From the NCBI GenBank assembly GCA_947034885.2, contig OZ019759.1, positions 14,572,501 to 14,636,500 on the forward strand: a stretch of 64,000 nucleotides of DNA, read 5' to 3'. Source of the stretch: Thuidium tamariscinum. Its lineage: Eukaryota; Streptophyta; Bryopsida; Hypnales; Thuidiaceae. Below the pieces are notes generated by a model that saw nothing but the letters and a program-made list of their open reading frames with translations, was not told the DNA's origin and ran no database searches. The stretch's first letter is position 1; every line of letters starts with the position of its first letter. Made by a program: the position numbers and the translations under genes. Of this stretch, positions 46,765-58,700 are shown one piece after another.

Positions 46765-47255
46765 TTGAAAATCAATTTGAATGGAGAACTAAAAAAAATA
46801 GTAGAAATTTAAATGTCATAGAAAATTCATGTTCTATGACAAGGTCCCATTCCAAATTTGAAATTGAATATGTTTTGTTGAATTTCAAAAAATAGGCTAC
46901 ACTGTCATTTCTTGGGTTCAATTCAAAATCGCCTATAAAAATGAAAATCACAGTAAAGAGGGGAAGTAAAAAAATAGGAATAAGTTCGAATGTCATAGAA
47001 CATGAGTGTTGTATGACAACTTCTCATTCCAAATTTCAAATAGACTATGTTTTGTTGAATTTCAAGAAATAGGCTACCCTGCCATTTTTTCGGTTAAATT
47101 CAAAATGGCCTATAAAATTGAAAATCAACGTAAAGGGGGGAACAAAAAAAATAGGAATAAGTTGGAATGTCATAGAATATTCATGTTCTATGAGAAATTC
47201 CCATTCCAAATTTCAAATTGATTATGTTTTGTTGAATTTCAAGAAATAGGCTAAT
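46765..47255. repeat. 177-bp tandem repeat, ~2.8 copies
   Basis: TGTTTTGTTGAATTTCAA recurs at 46871, 47048 and 47225, 177 bases apart, within units that also share ATTCATGTTCTATGACAA and AAGTAAAAAAATAGGAATAA variants. Each unit contains a short inverted repeat around CATAGAA...TTCTATG. Non-coding. Confidence 0.8.
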
Positions 47256-47298
47256 TAAATAAGTGGAATCTCAGCCTCCTACCATGCATACATGGCTA

Positions 47299-47430
47299 AC
47301 ACACTTGTCACAATCATGAATCCCAAAAAAATTTAAAAAGAAATACAAGATCTGAATGAGTCACACACTTGTCACAATCATGAATGAATCCCAAAATTTT
47401 TTAAAAAGAAATGCAAGCTGTGAATGTTAA
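47299..47430. repeat. 68-bp direct duplication
   Basis: ACACTTGTCACAATCATGAA occurs at about 47299 and 47367, each followed by a similar stretch with TTTAAAAAGAAATRCAAG. A small tandem duplication. Confidence 0.7.
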
Positions 47431-47634
47431 CTCACTGAGCTCCAATAAAAATTACAGTATACAGGTACTGCATTGGCAATCTTCACCAGTTCACCGTCAT
47501 TAAAATTCAGCTGTCTTACAGCTTATTGCATCTCAACTGCCTCACTGAATACCAATTGCGTAATTGGATCCTGGCTGTCTAATTGGATTCCATCTGCCTA
47601 ATTGAAATTGAGGGTATATATTGTAGCCACCTAT

Positions 47635-47960
47635 TGGGCTCGTCCAGGACCTGGGCAGGCCGTCCGAAATCCGTCCGCGGACCTGGGCAGGCCGTCCGCA
47701 ACGAATTTGGGCCATCCAGGACCTCGGGCCGGAGCCGGGCAGGCCGTCACGAAGAGCCATTTTGGGCCATCGAATTTGTAATTCGGCGGAGTAATTATGG
47801 ATTTTCGAACTCATGATGTTTTTCGCCCTCGTTGACGGCGCCGGACCTGTGGACAGCCTCTGTGACGTCATCCCGAACTTGTCGACGGCCTCCCGAACCA
47901 GAGTCGACACTCCGTGGACGCCCCAACCGTCGATGGCCGTCTGCATCAACGGCTCCAGGT
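47635..47960. promoter_or_regulatory. GC-rich cluster upstream of the RING gene
   Basis: GGACCTGGGCAGGCCGTCCG occurs twice in direct order, with GGGCCATCCAGGACCT and later GTTGACGGCGCCGGACC and CTTGTCGACGGCCTCCCG. Composition and motifs match the other hAT-type clusters. The RING gene TATA box lies 62 bases beyond its right edge. Confidence 0.6.
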
Positions 47961-48021
47961 GGTGCATGGCGATGTGATTAGACACAAATTAACACTCCTA
48001 ATGAGCCTTGGTAATGGGGAG

Positions 48022-48027
48022 TATAAA
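48022..48027 (+). promoter_or_regulatory. TATA box of the RING gene
   Basis: TATAAA in GAGTATAAATCCC, about 200 bases before the ATG at 48229. A GTGCAG|GT context just before the ATG (48219-48225) may mark the acceptor of a leader intron. Confidence 0.6.
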
Positions 48028-48228
48028 TCCCAAATTCAGCCGCAATGAACCTTGCTTTCTCTCTTGAGTTGCTCTGTCCTAGCTTGAAAAAAGCTTTGCA
48101 TTGCAATTCGGGAGGAAGTCAAGCATTTGGCTATTGCTTTGCCACATTCCAGTTGCCCTCACGCAACAGGAGGCAGAGCATAGTCATCTGTACATACATA
48201 CCGTGTTGTGGCATTGTGTGCAGGTACT

Positions 48229-50592
48229 ATGGCCTTAAACCCTGAAGAGATGGTACTACATGTAGAGAACCCCCCCATGGCAGAGAACCAGGAGGTGGTA
48301 ATTGCTGCAAATCACCCCCCAGTGGTAGAAAACCAGGCGATGGTGACCCATGAAGGTGAACCCCCACACAGGAGGCGTCGTGGGAACAGGAGCATTGTAA
48401 ATTGGGCGACTTTCAACACTAGTGAAGTTTTGGCCGCACCCGGGTGGGAACATGTGCTTGAGCCATGGACCCGCACCACATGTCGGGCATACGTGGACTG
48501 GGCCCACATCAACCGCCATTTTCCACGGGAGAGAAATGAGACGCAAGTGCGATCTGGCGTTGCATTGATAAAGTACTGCATACACCCGGCGTTCAAGAAG
48601 CGGTTGACCGAGGTGGCATTGGCACTTTGTGGGACCCTCTCGAAGAAGGATGGGACCCTCGCATTGTGTCAAATGGCGTATGCGGAGGTTTTTTTGGGCA
48701 AGGACGTGGATTGGAACACGTATACGGCAAAACAATGGGGTGGCCGTTTCCCTACCAAAAGCCGTAGAATTCCACCAAATCCTACAGTGCAGTTGGAGGG
48801 CGAAGGAGTGGCTTGGGCACAACGGGACGAAGCGACGGACGCGGACCCCATGGAGGTCGACAATGCACTACAAGGCGCCAACGAACAAAACCTGGTGGCT
48901 CCCGAATTGGAGGCGCCCATTGCCGGTCCAAGCGAGCCCATGCCACTCACCATTCACCCAATTCCCCCGTCCACGACAATTAATGAAGTATTTGGAGGTA
49001 ATGGGGAATTAGAGGCATTACGTGCATTGGTGATTCAGCTGCGTGAGGATGGTGCAGAAGCTGGGCGAAGGCACGAGATGGAGGTACAAGCCCACAATGC
49101 ACGGGTGAAGGCTTTGGAGGAAACGAATGCTAAGTTACTAGCAAGTAACATTGACTTGCTTGAACGTGTACGTCGCCAAAGCATGGATGGCACTCCACCA
49201 TTGGATGAGGTCGTGGACCGGGCCACATATGGTCTAATTGAGCTAGCTGACCCGTTGACGGTGCACCAGGTGCGGCCTCGTGGTATATTCCCAACACCAC
49301 ATTTTCGTGGTGAGAATTCAAATGCGGCAAACCAATCAACAGATGCGTTGGGCCAAGAGTTCATTAGCGTTGAGCGGGTGGCGTACGATGCCATTGTGGC
49401 ACAAGCGGAGCGTGCAAAGGGCGAGTGCAATGAGGCCAAGGCCAACATAGAGGCTGTATCAGCGGCTTTGGAGGGACTACAGGACGAGTTGGCATTTGTA
49501 AATGCCATGAAGGATAGAATGTTGCTCCAAACGGCAACTGACCGGGAGCAAAAGTTGCTTGCCATGAGCAACATGAGATTGGCATGCACTTTGGCTATGA
49601 ACAAGGTCGCGCAACTGCAGCGTGAGGTCAGGAGAGTAGCTGCAGAATTTAGAGATGGTAGCCAACGTTATTTTGGCTTGACATTGTGGGCCCGACTAGA
49701 GGACATGTTTCCAATTACATTGCCCACAAATCGTGATAATGCAAGCATTGATTGGGACGGGCATCCGCATCTAGACTTCCAATTCAACACCGCGAGACAC
49801 CGATACGGGCCCGTGGATAGAGAAGGCAATACCTCCTTACTGTGGCCCACAGTTCCCGTGTTTGTGAAGGATGGAACGACGTGCATGATTTGCATGGAAC
49901 CGTTTGGGCCCGAGGGTAGATGGAGCCTTGGAACGTGTGGACATATGTACCACCCCGGATGTCTCATTCCGCACATGGTCACAAGAAAGCGGTGCGCGCA
50001 ATGCAAGGCTCCTTTGCACCGGCGGTTGTACGCCCAATTTGGGTTGGAGCATCACATGCCCCCGCACTTCAAGTTAAACGAAGAGAACTTGCCTGGCAAT
50101 GAGAATAGAGGGAGTTGGGGTAATGACATGATATGGATGTGGAAGTGGGGCCATGACAGTAGACACCTCACCATGTGCAGTGTGCAAGACGTTCCATGGA
50201 TCGATGATGCAGAGATTACGGAGGTGTGCAAGAAGCTGATTGGTGCGGGCGATCCAGGGCAGCGAGTATTTTTTGGCCAACTTGCTGGTGGCCATTGGGA
50301 CTTGGACCGAGAGGAGTTCGTGCGCCGACCACATCCAGAGAATGTGGTTTAGGACTCCAGCGGAAACCCTATCGGAATACTCCAAGACCTGGATCATGAG
50401 GCACAAATGAGGTTAATCGAAGACACCACGTTCAATGAGGTGCAAATGTTGTCATCCATTTCTTCCTACTTGCACGATCGATATGATCGGACCGTAGTGG
50501 CTACGTTGAACAGTTTGCAATCTAGAGAAGGATTGCAAGATTTTTTGAGAAATAGTATAGCCAGAGGCATTGTAGAACCAGAACAAGGTTGA
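48229..50592 (+). CDS. coiled-coil RING-H2 protein, with an in-frame TAG before an 80-codon extension
   Basis: From ATG 48229 (MALNPEEMVLHVEN) the frame runs to TAG 50350-50352, then stays open in the same frame to 50592. The N-terminal part has HRRRRGNRSIVNWATFNTSE, a basic, possibly DNA-contacting segment. The middle (~residues 270-470) is a long heptad-like coil (AERAKGECNEAKANIEAVSA). The RING-H2 finger (~552-592) reads C-M-I-C, then C-G-H-M-Y-H-P-G-C, then C-A-Q-C. RING proteins usually transfer ubiquitin or SUMO with E2 partners. The extension (LDHEAQMRLIEDTTFNEVQ...) looks coding, so the TAG is either a disabling change or a leaky stop. The gene is inside the hAT element and has a hAT-type upstream cluster. 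Confidence 0.75.
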
Positions 50593-50929
50593 ATACCTTC
50601 TGGTGATGAGTTAGGCCATTAGACGGATGTATAGTATATTAGTATTGTAAATAGTATTTGGCTATGACAACCATTTACGAGCGTTTATTGCTCATGTTGC
50701 AAAAGTACATTTTTTGGGCAATGAAGCATTTTCATTTTTCTCGTACAACTGTATTGTCTGTTAAACACTTAAACAGAAAACTTAACCATGAACAAATGAA
50801 AAGAATACTCAATACATTTGCTTGAAATGTATGTGCAACAAGTTCATTTAAATCCAATGCCATACTTTCACTTAAAGTATATTTTCTAAGTTTACTTTTA
50901 AAAAATGCCAAAATTCTATTTTTTACATA
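50593..50929. other. 3' flank of the RING gene
   Basis: AT-rich; no gene. It probably contains the polyadenylation region; the inverted AT-rich array begins at its right edge. Confidence 0.4.
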
Positions 50930-52260
50930 TGCCACAAGTATATATGCTTTTGTTTTTTATTCCCACCATTTTGAATTTTTTTAATCAAACCATTAACCCA
51001 ATTTTTTCCCACCGCATTTTTCCACATTTTTTTTCCACATGTCAAACCATAACCATTTTTTTTACCCTAACCCATTTCCATTTTTTAGATTCAACCCCTT
51101 TCCATATTTTAGATTGAACCCATTTCCATATTTTTATTAGTCGAACCATGAACACATTTTTCTAAACCATTTCTATATTTTTTTGTCGTCCACATTTCAA
51201 ACCATCAACGTTCTTTTTTATTCAAACCATTCCCATTTTATTGATTCAAACTATTTCTAATTTGAGCTTTAACCATTAAGGCATTAACATTTTTTTTCCA
51301 AACCATTTCTAAATGTTTTTTATTCAACATTTCAAACCATGAAAGTTTTTTTTTTCAAAGCATTTCCATATTATTTTTAATCAAACCCTGAATACATTTT
51401 CTTTCCAACTTATTTCCATATTTTTTTTAGTCGAACCATTAACACATTTTTTTTCACGACCCTTTCTATATATTTTTTTCCAACCTTTCCAACCATTGCC
51501 TTTTTTTTAATTTAAACCATTCCCAATTTTTTTTATTCAACCCATTTCCATATTTTTTTTATTCGAAGCATTTTCATATTTTTTTTAGTCGAAACATGAA
51601 CACATTTTTTTTCCAAACCATTTCTATATTTTTTTGTATTCAACATTTCAAATTATTAACTTTTTTTTTATTCAAAGCATTTCCTTTTTCTTTTTCTTTG
51701 ATTCAAACCATTTCCATATTTTTTTTGAGTCGAACCATTAACCCATCTTTTTTCCAAACCATTTCTATATTTTTATTTCCAACACCCTAAACCATTACCG
51801 TTTTTCTTTACTCAAAACTTGGCCATTTTTTTCACCCTAAACCATTTCCATATTTATTCTAGTCAAACAATTAACACATTTTTTTTCCAAACCATTTCTA
51901 AATTTGTTTTTCCAACATTTCAACCCATTTCCATATTTTTTTTAGTCAAACCCTAATCACATTTTTTTCCCAACCCATTTCCAAATTTTTTGGGTTGAGC
52001 CATTAACACATTTTTTTCCAAACCCTTTCTATATTTTTTTTCATTCAACATTTCAAACCATTAACGTTTTTTTTTAATTCAAACCATTTCCATTTGTTTG
52101 ATTCAAACCATTTCCATAATTTTTTTATTCGAACAATTAACACATTTTTTTTCAAAATTAGTTTTACATTTTTTTTTATTCACAATTCCAAACCATTAAC
52201 GTTATTTTCATTCAAACCATTTCCATTTTTTTGATTCAAACCATTAACACTCTTTTTTTA
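50930..52260. repeat. AT-rich tandem array, ~45-100-bp units
   Basis: Units built from AACCATTTCCATATTTTTTT, AGTCGAACCATTAACACATT, TTTTTCCAAACCATTTCTAT and ATTCAACATTTCAAACCATT repeat through more than 1.3 kb with frequent rearrangement. Short frames inside are by-products. The array is the inverted counterpart of 44282-44645. Confidence 0.85.
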
Positions 52261-52429
52261 AATACAGAATATATATTATATTTAGACTATGGAACTAATG
52301 GAAGGCCTAAAATACAAAACTTTCGAAATTATTTTTTTAGAGATGGTTAAACCACATAGACTAGTGAGAAAATTTTGATTGCGAATATGAACTCAGACTT
52401 TTAAGTCTTACAAATAAAGAGTTCCAGTC

Positions 52430-52850
52430 CACGGAGCCCAGGCCGTCCATCCTGACCGTCGACGGCACGGCCAGGCCATCCATAGAGCCCATGCCGTCCA
52501 TCCTGACCGTCGACGGCACGGCCAAGCCGTCCATCGAACCCAGGCCGTCCAACGTTCCTTTCAATCCAAGCTGTCCTTCCCAAGCGTAGACCGTACCCAG
52601 ACTGTCGATCTGGAAGCGTCCGTCCGGGCTGTCCACTGGACAGCCTGTCCATCGGGGCCGTCCATACCCCGCGGATCGTCTGAGCGGGCCGTCCCCTAAA
52701 ACCGTCCACCGGATCCGGACCGTCCGCAGAATCCAGAGTGTCCATCCAAGCCGTCCAGTCAGCTAGGACCGTCCATCGGAACTGTCCACTGAGCACGTCC
52801 TTCCAGGCCGTCCACGGAGGTCGTCCGTGAGGGCGTCCACGACCGCTGTC
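52430..52850. promoter_or_regulatory. GC-rich right subterminal repeats of the hAT element
   Basis: GCCGTCCATCCTGACCGTCG plus ACGGCACGGCCA is repeated at about 52440 and 52493 (57-bp spacing), followed by many GGxCxGTCC units. This mirrors the left-end cluster at 19600-20030, consistent with subterminal transposase-binding repeats (inference). Confidence 0.65.
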
Positions 52851-52973
52851 ACGATTTTTCATCCTCTGTCGCGGATTCTGTCGTGAATTTCATCCTGACG
52901 GACGCTCGGCTCCCCATCACATCAACGGACGGACATCCTGACGGACGGACGTGACGCGACGGAAGCAACCCTG

Positions 52974-52981
52974 AGGGCTCT
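52974..52981. repeat. target duplication (right) of the large hAT element, AGGGCTCT
   Basis: Matches AGGACTCT at 19504-19511 in seven of eight bases. On the minus strand the codons run ...NAEP here and continue YMLTDD after 19511. Confidence 0.8.
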
Positions 52982-55900
52982 GCATTTGTATCTGGGAGCA
53001 TTGTAAAGTCTGGAAGCAGGTTTCTTGGAGTACTGTACAGAACATTGAATTGTTCATCAACAACAATAACGTCCTTACAAACGAGGTCTACCAGTGTTGG
53101 CAGCGTACCACACTGAGGAAGGGCTTGCACGTCCAAGTCTTGTGTGCAAATGTCATCAATAACCAACGTCCCCTCTATCTGAGAAAGCATGCAGGGGTTG
53201 AAAGTTGGTGGAGGGCCTTCAGCCTCTAAAGGCACCTGCAGTGTTTTGAGGGGCTCACCGGGCTGTGCCTCCAGGGTTGGCACGGCAGACAATGTTTGAA
53301 TGTCTGCCTGACATGTGCCCTCCAATGTTTCATAGAGCTGTAGTTCAGCATCGCGGGTAGTGAAAGAAAGATCCACGTTTGCCTGTGTAGTAGGCCGTTG
53401 TGTTTCATCTGACTCCGAGGTGACTTGCACTCCCTTGTTTGCCCCCAAATCAGCTTGTAGTGTCACGTGTGTCCCCGAGGTGATTTGCACTCCTTCAGCT
53501 GCCCCGAAACCGGCCTGCAGTGTTTCAGGTGCCTCCAAAGTGACCTGCACTCCCTTATCTACCTCCAAGCCAGCCCGCGATGTTTTGGGTGACTGCGAGG
53601 TCATCGGCACTATGTCGTCCATCTCCAAAACCGCCCGCATTGTTTCATCGTGTTGCGATTACGAACCTTGCGTTCCACGATCATGGAAGAAGGTCCACGC
53701 AGCCGCCTCATCCTCCATAAATGCTATCTCCATGGAATTCACAAGCTCTGTTATTTTTGCACGCATTTCTTTCACCCTGGAAGCCCATGTAGGCGTGTTC
53801 TCATCTGTCACACATCCCAAGTCAAAGTTTTCATGCATGCAAAGGCACTTTGTCCAAATTTTTGCCAGCCCTCCCCAACGTTCATGCAATGTTGTGGTCC
53901 AGCACCGCCGAAACATAGTCGGATAATTTCTAGCCAAGTCCTGCAGTGCGCGCATACGGACAGTCTGCACCCACTTCATGAGGTTGTCCATGACTCGATC
54001 TTCCTTCCCCTCGCAAACCAGCTATGCATCTTTCATGACGGAAGTGTGCACCACATCCCACTCAAATGAGGCCATGCTAGAAAATCAGAAAGGCGCTTCA
54101 AATGTGAAGATTGAAAGAGCAATCATGATATCCCTCTACCTTTTGCACAACGTCCTCACCAATGAGCGACTAAGTCCAAAAATAGGAGAACATAGCTGCC
54201 TCCATCTGCCAAAAATGTTGTGGAGGGCAATTTGAAGGACTTGGAGAAACGGAGGCGGCCTAAGACGCTGTAGGGGTTCAGCAAGTACGATGCGCCAGAC
54301 TGATAGTGCCTCCTCTTCTACAAACACCCCCAAAAGATCTTTTAGCATGACTTTAGAATACTTGACAACCAATGAAAACAGTAGGGCCTCTACCTCACCC
54401 TGAAACAATTAATTTGCAATGTTGAAACATTGAAACACTGAAACCTCGAAGCACTGATACACTAAAAGTCCTCGTACTGCAATAATAGGACGAAGTCTTA
54501 GACAAAACATAGTGCATTGAAAGAAGTTCAATAATAGAAAAATAGAAGACATGAGGAGAGAGCTTACCATCGTGATGCCACGGTAGTGTAGGCAACATTT
54601 CCAAGAGGTTCTTGTGTTCTGCTATTACCAACCAAATTGGACACCAATCCCACAATAATGCCTCTCGCCTAACTCGTGTCTCCTATCGAAATTTTGACAC
54701 AACTTCTGCTACTATGCGCTCTTGATCAGCTTTCAATTTAGTGCTATAAGTGTTGCATCTTGTCTTGTAGTCAGCAAGGTCTCTTGTATACTGCAAATAA
54801 GTAGCAAGGAGTGAAATGTCCGGAGGCTGTTTCCCATACTTCACATGATGACAGATGGAATTCACGGCGCGTCCAACTTGAAGAAAAATGTTGGTATAAT
54901 CCTCCTCCTAGCATATAAAGTACCAGAGAAAATTGTTAATCCAATGAACAATAGACTTTTGCTGACAACTTGAAGCCTTCACGAATACGGTGGACACTCA
55001 AGTATTGTCTGTAGCACAACACTCACACAGCATACTACAATGTAAAACCTGCAGTACAAAAGACACTGATCTGTAGCAATTGCACATTCATTTATGACAC
55101 CAAAGATTATAAGTAGTATAAAAATGAAAGTGAAAAGACATAAGACAAAAGATTGATATTACCTTAGCCTCGCATGACCACCATGCAACGCATTCCTTCG
55201 TGGTAGCTTGGAAAATCCCTGTAGCCCAAGACTGAGCAAACTGGTCTTTAAATTGTTCTCCATCTTGCCCCTCCCACGACTAATCAAATAGTTGCGGTCT
55301 AATTTTTGCTAAGTGGTAAAGTCCTGGAGCCTCCCGCACAATTGGCACTTTCGAAGGGGAACGTGACACTGCTAGAGCATCTGCCTCTATGCGTGCCACC
55401 ACTCTCACCTCCCGCTCCTCTCGATTGAGCCACTCCATTCGATCAGATATAGAATACGCCAAAGCAAGATGATACATTTCGGGAGGAGGAATTCCAATCC
55501 CACAAAGCCAATAGCGATGAAGCATGTGGTTACCATCATAATTACTTGTCCATGAAACAATGGCCAGACGGTCTGCCTTCCTAGTACTCTTCTTCAGCTT
55601 CGGTACAATGGGGGCACAAGGAATTGGTTGTGCAGTTGAAAGCGAGCCTTTCGTGCAGTGTTTCTGAACTACGGTGTTTTCTGGTGCAGCACATTCCTCG
55701 ACAAGGTCCGTGACCACATCTGATTCGATTACTGTTTCGCGGGCAGTGTCATGCGACGTGTGATCGTGAACCTCAAAAAAGTCAGGGTCCGCTCCTCTAT
55801 CTTTCAATTCCATCCCGATTGCCGTGTTGTCAAGAGAAGCAGCGGGGATAAGATAGTCACTATCTTTGTCGGGGGAAAGAGATATACTCGCTTTAGCTTT

Positions 55901-57239
55901 CTTACTTGCCTTTGCTACTACTCCCTTTGGATTTGCAGCAGGGGCCCTTGATCCTGAACCTACTGCTTCAAGACTCTTGGAGGTTTGCTTTCGTTTCTGC
56001 ACAGGTAATTCATTCAATGCTTTCACTTCAGCCTTATCCCCCTACAATGGATCATTCCTAAGTTCTATGAGCCCTTTCAAGACTTCAAACATACAATAAA
56101 AAAAAACACTTTTGGTAGTTGAAAAAACCGCCTTGCCTTCCTTACCTCGAATTGAGGAGCTGCAGTCCGCATGTTGGAGCGTGATGAATGCAACGGCACT
56201 TCACTCCCAGACTTGCTCTTCTTGGCAGGGGCCGGCTCTTGGAAGTCCCTATCGCTTTCCTTAGCACCTAAGTGTTCCGTGTCGCCAATGTTTTGAAGCT
56301 CCACTGGAGTGCTCTCTACGAACCGCACCTTCTTTCGCTTCTTCTTTGGATCACTTGGATTTGTGTTCAGTAGGGACCCCTCCCTTCCATCGTCGCTTGC
56401 TTCCACGCGTTGCTTTCCATGTTAAGCACCGTCAGGGGCCTCAGAACACTGCTGTTGGTCAATGTTTTTTCCTTTCTTTGCGACCTCGGCATTAGTCGTT
56501 GCGTTTGGTGTGTATTTCATTCCCTGGGACGCCCCCTCCTCATCCGGGCCCTTTGATGCTTGTACTCGTGCCTTTGCAGGTGTAGGTGTGTCTCTTTTGC
56601 CTCTGTTTTGCAGTGCCTTCGCCTGAATGTCCACGAGCTTCCCCTTCCGGATCATCTCCGTTACCTTGCCCTGTCCTCTGAGCATATCAGGATAGGGCAA
56701 CAATTGCACTGAATTACCCATGTTGTCTTTTGCACCTGGGCAAAGCGATATGAAGCGATGGAAATTCAACCTTTTTTTGCTTGTGAATGTCTGATTTCCG
56801 CAGTGAATACATTGGAAAAAAAACCGAACGGGGTCCACACTGCAAGGTATATCTGTAACTGCGTCAACCGCACACTCGTGTAACAACCTTTTGAACTCTT
56901 CTAGAGAGCCGTAGTTCACTCTGTAAGACTTACTATCTATTGTCACATCTTGATAGAATCCCAAATTTGCATTGGCAGCTTGTCCCCCTCCCTCAGCTTT
57001 TGCCCCTCCCCTAGATTCCGTTTGCTCCTACACAAAGGCAGCATGAGGTAAATATTATGGCAATGTCTACAAATAAACTGAATCCCAAATCCCTAAAATG
57101 CTCCCTAACTTGAAGAAAAAAGGTTTGTAACATTGCCTACCTGAGTTGTCTCAGTTGGAGCTTCAGCACTTGTACGCACAGTCCCACGGCTTGGTGTAGA
57201 GTCCGTCATAGATATGTTGGCATTCTTGGTCCTCGCCAT

Positions 57240-58700
57240 TTCACAACAAAATCGGACGTTATATCCGATATTAGCGGTAGTGAACCAGTTCCTCCAAGCT
57301 ATTTGTTCCCCCCAGCAGAACACTGGATGGTAGTAGTAGTACTTATTTGGGTACCAAAAGCTAACCTTGCACAGGATTTCCCCAATTTGAAGTGAGACGC
57401 TTTATAGTAAATCCTACCCAGCCATTTCTTTTCTGTTGCATGGGTTTGTCTACTCTAAACCCACCTACATTGAAAGCTTCACAAAGAAGCCTTGCTCCAA
57501 GTGATGCCATGGACCTTTCGCTCAAGAAAAAAATGAAGAATGTACTATAACATGTTGGGGGAGGCCATGGGAGCCTGCGGCGTACTTGCACCAGCTTGTA
57601 TGCAACCAATACTACCAAACTAAGGGAGCATTCCTCTAAACATACAGCAGCATTGCGATGCCCAAAGAAGGCAACACCACTACATCTACGGCAACAAGAC
57701 AAAACAAGGTCCAGCGGCATACAAAAAGCCACACATTGCCTTGCAGCTCAATAGCAATGCCGTAAACCCTGGGAATTAAGAAACAAGGATTGAAGAAGGC
57801 GCATGAGGCTGCAGAAATTGCGTCTCAATAGAACAAAAGAGAAGAAAACTCAAACCTGTGACGAAGAAGACAATGCCGCCTGCTTCTCCAAATGTCAAGC
57901 TTCAATCCACCAATTTCTCGTGGGTGATGCGATGTCTTGCAAAACCCTCGCAGCTGTTGTAAATTCCATCATTGAAGCTCACAATTACACGCACATTAAT
58001 TTCTCAGCAATAGGCATGACGAGAAATCAAGTGCGTCACTACATTAGTGTAGAACCCTACAAAATGACAAGTACCCTCGATCAGTGAAAGCCTAAATCTT
58101 AGACCTGGCACCCTAGCGGAGAAGGAACAAGCTCATATAAAACAACAATTTTTGAACAATCGCGAAGACCTTAAACCCCACGCATGCACAAAAACTGCAA
58201 CGTCGAAACATTGCGAGGGAAACACGGCAAAAAGCGGGGTCGACCCACGCAACTACAGAGCTGCCATGTGCGACTCGGCCGAGGTTTAACCTGAACCAAG
58301 CCTCGCTCCGAAGCTAAAACCAAACCAAGCGAGGACCGGTCCCGTGGCTAACCAAAACACTAATATATGCTCCTTTAGTTAGTGTCACAACTTAATGTAT
58401 TCAGGTTTTTATATGACAACTTTAAGTGCAAAAGAAAACAAAGTATACAATTATTACACAATTATAGAATTATGTTTGAATGTGTTGCCTAAATCGTAAA
58501 TGTACATGACTATGTTAAGAAGAAGTGTCATGATGTCCATGATATCCAATGTAATGTTCTACTTTTCTAGAAAATTCGAATTTATGGACAAACAAAATGA
58601 AATTAAGTCTGAAGAACATAACGCAAGACCATTCTATGAAAGTATTATGTATAAGGGAATTTTAAGAACTTATGAGGTGAAGAGTTAGTAAGTAATAAAT
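57240..58700. other. upstream region of the MULE Ulp1 gene
   Basis: Open frames on both strands (minus 57361-57732, plus 57803-58087) show no domain and look accidental or like remnants of the gene's first exon and promoter. The 58150-58340 stretch is GC-richer (AGGACCGGTCCCGTGGC) and may be promoter sequence. No RNA gene seen. Confidence 0.35.

Larger units (their letters stand above)
19512..52973. mobile_element. 33.46-kb hAT element carrying transposase, kinase, RING gene and a nested element
   Basis: The left end CAGGGTTGTCTATCCCGACG and right end CGACGGAAGCAACCCTG match the ends of the 717-bp family member at 14561-15277. The flanks carry an 8-bp duplication with one mismatch (AGGACTCT / AGGGCTCT). 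On the minus strand the flanks join into one open Ulp1-gene frame once the element and one duplication are removed. The hAT transposase gene starts about 740 bp inside the left end, as in autonomous hAT elements. GC-rich subterminal repeats lie at both ends. Most hAT elements are 2-6 kb, so this is exceptionally large; about half is explained by the nested 23798-40395 element. An alternative, two adjacent partial elements, would not explain the matching duplication and frame. Confidence 0.85.
18365..57239 (-). pseudogene. Ulp1-like cysteine peptidase gene of the MULE, split by a 33.5-kb hAT insertion
   Basis: Minus-strand multi-exon gene starting MARTKNANIS at 57239. The N-terminal part has a C-x2-C...H...C zinc-finger-like block (CIHCGNQTF, KKRLNFHRF). 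A charged linker and a conserved middle region follow (exons near 57029-56145, 56043-55160, 54897-54590, 54399-54141, 54079-52974). The hAT element interrupts the frame at 52973/19512; after 19511 it resumes as PYMLTDDESDEG. The last exon (about 19230-18365) carries the C48 Ulp1 fold: DSLHWSLFIL (catalytic His), LLHLNSTN (the usual catalytic Asp is Asn), and FLQRGNYECGFYVL (Gln and catalytic Cys). Ulp1 enzymes cleave SUMO from proteins; Ulp1-like domains in Kaonashi-type MULEs have unknown roles. In-frame stops near 56422, 55280, 54665, 54022, 53661, 19198 and 18563 make it a pseudogene. Confidence 0.8.

Noticed and set aside
48256-49604. Minus-strand frames opposite the RING gene (up to 189 codons)
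   Set aside because: They are anti-sense by-products of the coiled-coil coding strand, with no domain.
50930-52260. CRISPR-like array or coding repeat protein
   Set aside because: Units are degenerate and lack constant repeats with unique spacers; frames are short and poly-Phe/Ser by composition.
53360-54235. Plus-strand frames opposite the Ulp1 gene
   Set aside because: The minus strand shows a continuous conserved-looking frame with splice sites; the plus frames are its shadows.
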